In this document: positions 16,686 through 23,838 of the stretch, piece by piece
Layout of the letters: the number at the start of each line of letters is the position of its first letter
Numbering within the stretch: position 1 is the stretch's first letter
NCBI GenBank assembly: GCA_964455395.1
Contig: CAYVWB010000032.1
Span: forward strand, 1-47,640
Source: CAYVWB01 sp964455395
Lineage (GTDB): Bacteria > Desulfobacterota > Desulfovibrionia > Desulfovibrionales > Desulfovibrionaceae
DNA length: 47,640 bases
Direction of reading: 5' to 3'
Position numbers and translations under genes: made by a program
Notes under the pieces: model-generated
Told to the model about the DNA's origin: nothing
Databases searched by the model: none
The model's input: the letters and a program-made list of their open reading frames with translations, nothing else

Positions 16686-17066
16686 ATGGTTCCCATGACG
16701 ATGCTCCTGGTGGATGATGAGGCCGAGTTTCTCGACCTCATGCGCAAACGCCTGAGCAAACGTGGCGTGGAGCTCACCACTGCGGAAAGTGGTGAAGAGG
16801 CGCTGGCGTTGTTGCGTGAACGATCGTTCGATGTCGTCGTGCTGGACGTCAAGATGCCGGGCATGTCCGGCGTCGAGGTGTTGCGCGAAATTCGGTCAAA
16901 CCATCCCGAAGTGGAGACGATCATGCTCTCGGGGCATGCCGACCTCCATTTTGTTGAGGAAGGCTTGGCGCTTGGCGCATTCGACTATCTCATCAAACCG
17001 GTGGCGCTTGATGAGCTTCTGGCGAAGGCGAAAGACGCACTTCGCAAACGGCGTGGCGAAATGTAA
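16686..17066 (+). CDS. Stand-alone response regulator receiver protein
   Basis: The 126-residue protein is a single CheY-like receiver with no output domain. The acidic pocket (VDDE), the phospho-acceptor Asp in VVVLDVKMPGMSG, the Ser of MLSGHAD in place of the usual Thr, and the Lys of IKPVAL are all visible. GGAGG lies five bases before the ATG at 16686; the frame is open to 16584 but without a better start. It is the first gene of an operon with the PEP-synthase-like protein (15-bp gap) and the first histidine kinase, so it may relay phosphate or bind a partner and not DNA. Confidence 0.93.
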   Translation: MVPMTMLLVDDEAEFLDLMRKRLSKRGVELTTAESGEEALALLRERSFDVVVLDVKMPGMSGVEVLREIRSNHPEVETIMLSGHADLHFVEEGLALGAFDYLIKPVALDELLAKAKDALRKRRGEM

Positions 17067-17081
17067 GCCGGAGGAAGAGCC

Positions 17082-19685
17082 ATGCCCTTACCTCGATGGT
17101 TGGAGCGACTGCGCGCCAAGGTGAACCCGAAGGGCAGCCCTGTCGACACCGAGGCGCTCGAAGCGCTGCGGCGCGAACACAATGCGCGGTGTGTGGCCTT
17201 CAAGCTGCTCATCTCCGCGAACAATCAGGCATTGGAAGTCATGTCCGACATGGAGATGGCCCAGCAAGGGGACCGACTCTTCGGAATGCATTACATCCGG
17301 AGCCAGACGGCGCGCGCGCTAACCAGCGTCCATCAAATTATTAAGCAGTTCCAGGACCTTGGGGGTCCCTGTCCTGAACTGTTCGAACGCTATGCCGCCA
17401 TCGCCGAGACGATCCATAGCGAACTGGATGTACCATTGCGTACGGAAACGGGGCCGCTCCTGCTCCACTTGGAGGATGTCCGGCAGGAACATTTCGACAT
17501 GGTGGGACCCAAGGTCGCCAGCCTTGCGCATGCAGCGCGCGCCCTTGGACTGCACATCCCGGAAGGCTTCGTTCTCACTGCGCGGTCCAGCGCCGCCTTC
17601 CTTGCAACAGACGACCTCGCCACGCGCATCGAAGCGCAACTGCACGGCGCGGACGTGAACCGGCCGGACGCGCTCTTCACGGTGAGCTCCGCCATTCAGC
17701 AAGCCATACTCAAGACTCCATTGCCGGACGATGTCCAGGCGCGCCTCGAAGGCGCGGCATGGAAGGTGGAAGCGCAGCTTGGCTCCCCCATACGCTGGGC
17801 CGTGCGCAGCAGCGCGCTGGGCGAGGACCTCCAGGAGACCTCCTTCGCAGGGCAGTATCACACCGTGCTCAACGCGCCAACCGAGGAGCTCGCCGAAAGC
17901 GTCAAGCAGGTGGTGGCGAGCAAATACGGCGTCACGGCCTTGAGCTACCGACTGGCGCGGGGGGTGGCGGACGAAGACGCGCAGATGTGCGTGGCGTGCA
18001 TGCGCATGATCGATGCGGCTTGCGGGGGCGTCGTCTACACGCAAGATCCACTGGGGGATCGACCGGACGCCATGGTTGTCACCGCGGCGCCCGGTCTGCC
18101 CAAGACCGTGGTGGATGGGGAGGACCGCTCGGATGTCTATCTTGTCGATCGAAAATCGATACAACCAGTGGCGCGCACCATCGAGAAGAAGCGGTTCAAA
18201 CTCGTCAACGATCCTGAAGCTGGCCTCCGGCGCGTGCCGTTGACGAAACACGAAGGCGATTCGCCGACTCTCGATGACGACGCCCTCGCTCGCGTCGCAG
18301 AGACGGCGCTCCAACTCGAAGCGTTCTTCGGCGCGCCGCAGGACGTGGAGTTCGCGTTCGATCAGGACGGCGCGTTCTATATCCTCCAGAGTCGTCCACT
18401 GCAAGTCGCCGAGAAGACTAACGAAGGCGCTGAAAGTCAGACGCCGACCGATGCGACGACGCTGCTGCGGGGGGGCGTCACCGCCAGTCCAGGCGCTGCC
18501 TGGGGCGAGGTGTACATCCTCCGGAAGGATATCGACGCCGTGCGGTGTCCCGACCGCGCCGTGGCGGTGGCGCTGCAGGCCTCTCCGCGGTGGGCGACGT
18601 TGCTCCACCGCGTCGCCGCGCTCGTGACGGAACAGGGCTCGGCGGCGGGCCACCTTGGCAACGTGGCTCGGGAATTCAAGATCCCCGCCATCTTCGGCAT
18701 GGAGGGATGCGTGGAACGGCTCGAAGGCGTCGGGACCGTCACCGTGGACGCAGACAACCGCGCCGTGTACGAGGGCATGGTGTACACGCTCCTGGAGAAC
18801 CGGCCGCGTCCACCGCGACTCATGCTGGGCTCCACCATCCACACGCGCCTGGAGCAGGTATTGCGTCACATCGCGCCATTGACTTTGCTCGATCCCCAGG
18901 CGCCGGAGTTTGCGCCGGCGCACGTCCGCACTCTCCACGACATCACGCGCTACTGTCATGAAAAGGCCGTGGCGGCGATGTTCTCGGCGAACCAGGACCA
19001 CACGGGCCTGCATCGGCTCAGCAAGCAGTTGTTCCATAAGGTGCCCATGCAGTACTGGATAGTGGACCTGGGCGGCGGCGCCACCGGGGAAGACCGCGGG
19101 AAGTTCATCCTGGTGGAAGACATCCTCAGCGAGCCCATGCTCGCCGTTTGGAACGGGATGACGGCCAAGCCCATGGAGACGCCGCCAGTGGACGCGAAGG
19201 GGTTCATGTCCGTGCTCATGGAAGCCGCGGTCAATCCGGAGCTGGAGGCCGCAGCGGAGACGAGTTTCACCATGCGCAACTATTTCATGATCTCCCGTGA
19301 GTTCTGCAATCTCCAGTCCCGATTCGGCTTCCATTTCTGCACCTTGGAAGCCGCCATGGGCAACGAGGCCGCAGAGAACTACGCGGCGTTCCAGTTCAAA
19401 GGCGGCGCCGCGGACCTCCGCCGTCGCATCTTGCGCGCGGAAATGGTGCGAGACATTCTGCAGGAATACGACTTCCGCACGGAAGTAAAGCAGGACGCGC
19501 TCTTCGCCCGTGTGGAGGATATGGCCAAACCGGCTTTGGAAATACGCCTCAAGGTGCTGGGGTTTTTGATTATTCACACCAGGCAGCTTGATATGGCGAT
19601 GACGGGACCCGCAGCGGCGACCGCGCAGAAGAACAGCCTTCTGGAAGATCTCCGCACCATGCTGGACAGGCCTTCGGAACCCTGA
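17082..19685 (+). CDS. PEP-synthase-like protein: nucleotide-binding and phospho-His domains, no PEP barrel
   Basis: The 867-residue protein has a helical N-terminal region (about 20-140), a PPDK_N ATP-grasp domain (about 145-440; VRSSALGEDLQETSFAGQYHTVLN at 241-264 and FAFDQDGAFYILQSRPLQ near 424-441), and the swivelling phospho-histidine domain with His524 in TEQGSAAGHLGNVARE. In real PEP synthase the swivel domain is followed by the PEP/pyruvate-binding barrel; here residues 590-867 show no such barrel motifs. It should therefore be able to phosphorylate its own histidine from ATP but not make PEP. The residue before His524 is Gly in place of the usual Ser/Thr/Cys. It lies between a receiver and a kinase, which suggests a signalling use. 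Confidence 0.85.
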   Translation: MPLPRWLERLRAKVNPKGSPVDTEALEALRREHNARCVAFKLLISANNQALEVMSDMEMAQQGDRLFGMHYIRSQTARALTSVHQIIKQFQDLGGPCPELFERYAAIAETIHSELDVPLRTETGPLLLHLEDVRQEHFDMVGPKVASLAHAARALGLHIPEGFVLTARSSAAFLATDDLATRIEAQLHGADVNRPDALFTVSSAIQQAILKTPLPDDVQARLEGAAWKVEAQLGSPIRWAVRSSALGEDLQETSFAGQYHTVLNAPTEELAESVKQVVASKYGVTALSYRLARGVADEDAQMCVACMRMIDAACGGVVYTQDPLGDRPDAMVVTAAPGLPKTVVDGEDRSDVYLVDRKSIQPVARTIEKKRFKLVNDPEAGLRRVPLTKHEGDSPTLDDDALARVAETALQLEAFFGAPQDVEFAFDQDGAFYILQSRPLQVAEKTNEGAESQTPTDATTLLRGGVTASPGAAWGEVYILRKDIDAVRCPDRAVAVALQASPRWATLLHRVAALVTEQGSAAGHLGNVAREFKIPAIFGMEGCVERLEGVGTVTVDADNRAVYEGMVYTLLENRPRPPRLMLGSTIHTRLEQVLRHIAPLTLLDPQAPEFAPAHVRTLHDITRYCHEKAVAAMFSANQDHTGLHRLSKQLFHKVPMQYWIVDLGGGATGEDRGKFILVEDILSEPMLAVWNGMTAKPMETPPVDAKGFMSVLMEAAVNPELEAAAETSFTMRNYFMISREFCNLQSRFGFHFCTLEAAMGNEAAENYAAFQFKGGAADLRRRILRAEMVRDILQEYDFRTEVKQDALFARVEDMAKPALEIRLKVLGFLIIHTRQLDMAMTGPAAATAQKNSLLEDLRTMLDRPSEP

Positions 19686-19702
19686 GAACAGTGGAGCCAA
19701 CG

Positions 19703-21355
19703 ATGGTGGACAGAAACTACAACCGCCTGCGCTGGCGAATCATCGTGGCGATCCTCGGTTTCTCCATGATCCCATTGATGAGCCTGGGCTATATCCTTTT
19801 CGATAAATTCAATACCGCCTACGAAGAGAAAGCGGTTGCGAATCTGGAGACCATTGCAGATAGCAAAGGGCGCGCCATCGATTTGTTTCTGGAGCAAAAA
19901 ATATCTTTTCTGCGCACATTGGCGTACACACACACCTATGAAGAAATCAGCGATGAAGCGACACTGGGGAAAATACTCACCAGTATAGAGTTCAGCAACA
20001 GTGATTTTGTCGATATCGGCGTCATAGATGGGGATGGTGATCACGTCGCATACAGAGGGCCGTACAGCATCATTGGCGTCAACTATAGCGAGCAGGAATG
20101 GTTCTACGAGGTGCAGGTGCGTGGGGTTTACGTCAGTGATGTATTCCTCGGCTTCAGGGAGTTTCCGCATTTCATCATTGCCGTGCAACGCAAGGAAGGA
20201 AACAGGTTCTGGATCCTCCGCGCCACGGTGAACCTGCGTGTCTTCAACTCCATGGTGCAGAACGTCCAGATCGGTAAACTGGGGGACGCCTATCTCATCA
20301 ACAAGGACAACATCCTCCAGACCCCCTCTCGCTTCCGCAGTCCGGTGATGGCGCAGAGCAGGCTGCCCGAAGTCCCGCCTCGTTTTGGCGGCGTGCGGGT
20401 CGAGCAGCGCGTCGTGGAGTCCCGGCCGCGGTTGCTCGGCATGACCTGGCTCGACACCGTGGATTGGTTGCTGGTGATCAGCGAGGACCCCCGCGAGGAA
20501 ATGAGTCCCATGATCAAGGCGGAATTCAACGCCTTTCTTGTCTTTCTGGGCGGCACGATCTTCATCTGCATCGGCGCGGCGTTCGTCGCCCGCAACATGG
20601 TCCGCAAGATCAGGGCGGCGGACAGGGAGGCGGCTGCGCTGGACGCCTCCTTGTTGCAGTCCAACAAGATGGCTGCGCTGGGCAAGATGGCCGCCGGCAT
20701 CGCGCACGAGGTGAACAATCCGCTCACGCTCATCCGGGAAAGCGCAGGCTGGATCAAGGACCTCTTGGACGAGGAAGACCCCAAGGCGCTCAAGAATCAC
20801 GAGGACATCCAGGAGACACTGGACAAGATCGACCGGCACGTGGAACGGGCGAAAAGCGTGACCCACCGCATGCTTGGATTCGGCCGGCGGATGGACCCCC
20901 GGCACGAGGGCGTGAACATCAACACCGTCCTTGAGGAGACGCTCAAATTCCTGGAGAACGAAGCCCTGTACCGCAACATCGCCATCGAGAAGCAGCTGAA
21001 TCCGGACATTCCGCTCATCACCAACGATCCCATCCAGATGCAGCAAGTCTTCCTGAACGTGGTGGACAACGCCATCGACGCCATCGGCGCGGACGGCGTC
21101 ATCACGTTGCAGTCCGGCATGAGTCCGGACGGTGCGGAAGTCTACGTCACCGTGACGGACACCGGTGGGGGAATCCCTCAGGAACAACTTGAGAAGGTGT
21201 TCGATCCCTTTTATACGACGAAAAAAATCGGCGAGGGCACGGGGCTCGGACTGGCCATCGTCTACACAATTCTGGAACGGTTGGGGGGACGCATAGCTGC
21301 GGAGAGCGTCATGGGGGAAGGCTCCACCTTCACCATAAGCTTCCCTGTCAGTTGA
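19703..21355 (+). CDS. Cache-domain sensor histidine kinase
   Basis: The 550-residue membrane kinase has a first transmembrane segment at about 13-33, an extracytoplasmic dCache-type sensor (34-270) with DIGVIDGDGDHVAYRGP and VYVSDVFLGFREFPHFIIAV, a second membrane segment at about 277-297, a HisKA domain with His335 in GIAHEVNNPLTL, and a HATPase domain with N box VVDNAIDAI, DTGGGIP and GTGLGLAIVYTI. The ATG at 19703 follows GGAG and is preferred to the GTG at 19691. Family knowledge says such sensors bind small ligands; which one is unknown. It closely resembles the kinase at 29181 in architecture and sensor motifs. Confidence 0.94.
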   Translation: MVDRNYNRLRWRIIVAILGFSMIPLMSLGYILFDKFNTAYEEKAVANLETIADSKGRAIDLFLEQKISFLRTLAYTHTYEEISDEATLGKILTSIEFSNSDFVDIGVIDGDGDHVAYRGPYSIIGVNYSEQEWFYEVQVRGVYVSDVFLGFREFPHFIIAVQRKEGNRFWILRATVNLRVFNSMVQNVQIGKLGDAYLINKDNILQTPSRFRSPVMAQSRLPEVPPRFGGVRVEQRVVESRPRLLGMTWLDTVDWLLVISEDPREEMSPMIKAEFNAFLVFLGGTIFICIGAAFVARNMVRKIRAADREAAALDASLLQSNKMAALGKMAAGIAHEVNNPLTLIRESAGWIKDLLDEEDPKALKNHEDIQETLDKIDRHVERAKSVTHRMLGFGRRMDPRHEGVNINTVLEETLKFLENEALYRNIAIEKQLNPDIPLITNDPIQMQQVFLNVVDNAIDAIGADGVITLQSGMSPDGAEVYVTVTDTGGGIPQEQLEKVFDPFYTTKKIGEGTGLGLAIVYTILERLGGRIAAESVMGEGSTFTISFPVS

Positions 21356-21404
21356 ACATTTCGAGATCGCGCGGATGCACTGCGCAGCGGCGAAGGAGGG
21401 CGAC

Positions 21405-21806
21405 ATGGATGAAGCCAAACCGAGAATTCTCGTGGTCGACGACGAGGTCGACTTCCTGGATCTGTTCACCAAGCGGTTCCGCAAGCGCGGGCATGACGTG
21501 GCGGCCGTGGCGAGCGGACACGAAGCGTTGACGCACCTTGCTGACCACTCCGTGGATGTCGTCGTGCTCGACGTCAAGATGCCGCGCATGAACGGCATCG
21601 AGACGCTCAAGGAAATCAAGAAGCGTCATCCCCATGTGGAGGTCATCATGCTGACAGGGCACGGCTCCGTGGAGTCCGGCATCCAAGGCATCAGCCATGG
21701 CGCCTACGATTATGTCATGAAGCCGTACACCATGGATGATCTTGCGTATCGCATCGGCAAAGCCCATGAACGCAAGCTGCTTCAGGATGGAGGGGAGGAC
21801 GCATGA
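21405..21806 (+). CDS. Stand-alone response regulator receiver protein
   Basis: The 133-residue single-domain receiver has VVDDE, the acceptor Asp in VVVLDVKMPRMNG, Thr in MLTGHGS and Lys in VMKPYTM, with a short charged tail (KLLQDGGEDA). AAGGAGGG lies just before the ATG at 21405, 49 bp after the upstream kinase, so it is the natural partner of that kinase. There is no DNA-binding domain, so output must be through another protein or a phosphorelay. Confidence 0.93.
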   Translation: MDEAKPRILVVDDEVDFLDLFTKRFRKRGHDVAAVASGHEALTHLADHSVDVVVLDVKMPRMNGIETLKEIKKRHPHVEVIMLTGHGSVESGIQGISHGAYDYVMKPYTMDDLAYRIGKAHERKLLQDGGEDA

Positions 21807-21855
21807 GCCGAGTGGCGGGGGGCGCGGCGAAAGCGCTGACCGGGGCGTTCACGTC

Positions 21856-22812
21856 ATGAGCCGGTCGTGCGTATGGAGGCAGCCTGCGGGGGCTCGGCTG
21901 GAGAACTGGCGCCATCGCTTTGCCCCAGTGACGGTCGCGCCCGTGATCGTGCTGCTGGCGTGCTTGGTGGTCGGCGGGGCCTCCGCTGAGTCCTTGCTTG
22001 TTGGCGTCGTCAGCGCAGCGCTCGTGCTGGGAACAGGGCTCCTCACCCTCCGCGCCGCCGCCAGCGCTACTCGACGGTCTTCGGAACTGGACGAACAGCT
22101 CATGCAGTCGCGCAAGATGGCGGCTATCGGAGAGATGTCCTCGGGAATCGCGCACGAGCTGAACACTCCTTTGGGGATCATCACGCAGGAAGTGGAGTGG
22201 CTTCGTCATCTGCTCAAGCAGCATCAGCCTGAAGGGACCGGAGATTTCGTCGAGTCCTTGGACCAGGTTGACGCTCAGGTGCGTCGTTGCGCCGAGATCA
22301 CCCATGGCATGCTCAATTTCGCCAAGACGTTGCATCTCGTGGAACAGAGCACGGACATCAACCGCCTCGTGGATGACATGTCGCGCTGGGTTGAACGCGA
22401 CGTCGAAGGGCGCAACATCCGCTTCACACGGCTTTACGATGAAACTTTGCCCGAAATTGCAACGGATGCGCCCATGTTGCGTCATGTGGTGTTGAACCTT
22501 CTGAACAATGCCGCCCAGGCCGTGGCGCAGGACGGGGTCGTGACCCTCACGACGTCTCGGGAAGAATGCGACGTGCTCATCCAGGTCGCGGATACCGGAC
22601 CGGGCGTGCCCGATTCGATCAAAGAATCGATTTTTCATCCTTTTTTCACGACGAAGCCGCCCGGCAAAGGGACGGGGCTGGGATTGGCCATAAGCTTGAG
22701 CATCGTGAACAAGTTAGGCGGAACCATTCATGTTGAGAGCGAGCCGGGGAACGGCGCCTGCTTCACGGTGCGTCTTCCCCTCAAAAAGGCGACTACCGAC
22801 AATGGCGTGTAA
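21856..22812 (+). CDS. Histidine kinase with two membrane segments and no periplasmic sensor
   Basis: The 318-residue kinase has two close membrane segments (about 26-44 and 47-65) with only a few residues between, then a HisKA domain with His100 in GIAHELNTPLGIITQE and a HATPase domain with LLNNAAQAV, DTGPGVP and GTGLGLAISLSIV. It lacks any recognisable sensor, so it may respond to the membrane or to a partner protein. The start at 21856 has no strong ribosome site, 49 bp after the previous receiver; initiation further downstream is possible. The domain set matches kinases that act on single-domain receivers in trans. Confidence 0.9.
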   Translation: MSRSCVWRQPAGARLENWRHRFAPVTVAPVIVLLACLVVGGASAESLLVGVVSAALVLGTGLLTLRAAASATRRSSELDEQLMQSRKMAAIGEMSSGIAHELNTPLGIITQEVEWLRHLLKQHQPEGTGDFVESLDQVDAQVRRCAEITHGMLNFAKTLHLVEQSTDINRLVDDMSRWVERDVEGRNIRFTRLYDETLPEIATDAPMLRHVVLNLLNNAAQAVAQDGVVTLTTSREECDVLIQVADTGPGVPDSIKESIFHPFFTTKPPGKGTGLGLAISLSIVNKLGGTIHVESEPGNGACFTVRLPLKKATTDNGV

Positions 22813-22923
22813 TGTGGATAGGCACAAGCAGGGCGATCCATTCTGCACCAACGGAAGCGACGGATCGTCAAACTCTTCTGGCTCCGTGCATGTCCCTGGG
22901 AACAAGAATTTCGGAGGCGACGC

Positions 22924-23319
22924 ATGGTGAAAATGTACAAAGTGCTTGTCGTGGATGACGAAGAAGTGTTTCGAAACAACATCGTGAGAATGCTGAAAGC
23001 CAACGGATATGAGGCTGTAGGCGCCAGCAATGGAGAAGAAGCCCTGGAAACGATCGCTGGGGACGAGTTTGATGTAGTTTTATTGGATCTGAAAATGCCA
23101 GGTATGCCGGGTGAAGCGGTGCTCAAGGCGCTTCAAGAATCCGAAAGCGATGTTGAAGTCATTGTGTTGACAGGACATCTTGATGATGATGCAGGGATTT
23201 CACTGATTCAGCAAGGGGCCTTCGATTATCGAGTGAAGCCGACAAGTCAAGAATATCTTCTAGAAAGTATTCAACTTGCATGTGAAGAGCGAGCGTTGCG
23301 TCAGAATTTGAATGATTGA
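22924..23319 (+). CDS. Stand-alone response regulator receiver protein
   Basis: The 131-residue receiver has VVDDEEVFRNN, the acceptor Asp in VVLLDLKMPGMPG, Thr in VLTGHLDDDAG and Lys in YRVKPTS. GGAGG precedes the ATG at 22924. It begins 111 bp after the kinase and is markedly less GC-rich than the genes before it. It shares the VFRNN/RFRNN segment with the next receiver, which suggests that the two arose by duplication. No output domain is present. Confidence 0.93.
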   Translation: MVKMYKVLVVDDEEVFRNNIVRMLKANGYEAVGASNGEEALETIAGDEFDVVLLDLKMPGMPGEAVLKALQESESDVEVIVLTGHLDDDAGISLIQQGAFDYRVKPTSQEYLLESIQLACEERALRQNLND

Positions 23320-23370
23320 CGCACTCCATTGGGCTCGTTGAAGTAATCCTGCAATCTCTGGAGCGTAACC

Positions 23371-23778
23371 ATGAATCCTGAGTATGATTCGATACGGGTG
23401 CTAGTCGTGGATGATGACGAACGATTCAGGAATAATGCTGTCAAGCTCTTGCGATCGCAGGGATTTTCTGCAGATGCAGCTGCAGGTGGGGCGGAGTCGT
23501 TGACGTGTGTTGAGGAAGAAGAGTTTGATGTGATCATTCTCGATCAGAAGATGCCTGGATTGAGCGGTCTCGAGACGCTTCAGTGTCTCCGCGAGCGGAA
23601 CTGCTCGGCAGAAGTGGTTATTCTCACGGGTTTCGCTTCGGAAAAGGATGCTCAAACAGGAATGCAACTTGGAGCAGTGGATTATATTCTGAAGCCGGTC
23701 GCCTCGGAGGTGATAGCGGATAAGATTGTTGCAGCATATGAGCGCAAGCTTGAGAAATTGCGCAACAAGGAGTGCTGA
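23371..23778 (+). CDS. Stand-alone response regulator receiver protein
   Basis: This 135-residue receiver has VVDDDERFRNNAVKLL, the acceptor Asp in VIILDQKMPGLSG, Thr in ILTGFAS and Lys in ILKPVAS. The Gln after the acceptor Asp is unusual compared with its neighbours (Val or Leu). GGAG lies seven bases before the ATG at 23371, 51 bp after the previous receiver. It is the last plus-strand gene before the convergent sigma-54 activator. Confidence 0.93.
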   Translation: MNPEYDSIRVLVVDDDERFRNNAVKLLRSQGFSADAAAGGAESLTCVEEEEFDVIILDQKMPGLSGLETLQCLRERNCSAEVVILTGFASEKDAQTGMQLGAVDYILKPVASEVIADKIVAAYERKLEKLRNKEC

Positions 23779-23819
23779 TTGCGTGACAGTTGCGAGAAAA
23801 TGGAGAAAGTCGCAGGTTG

Positions 23820-23836
23820 CGAAATTTTCAATTTCG
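23820..23836. terminator. Weak hairpin between convergent genes
   Basis: CGAAATT and AATTTCG form a 7-bp stem with a 3-nt loop followed by TTCTAATTT on the plus strand. It lies between the receiver stop at 23778 and the activator stop at 23839 and may serve both directions. The stem is AT-rich, so strength is doubtful. Confidence 0.3.
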
Positions 23837-23838
23837 TT

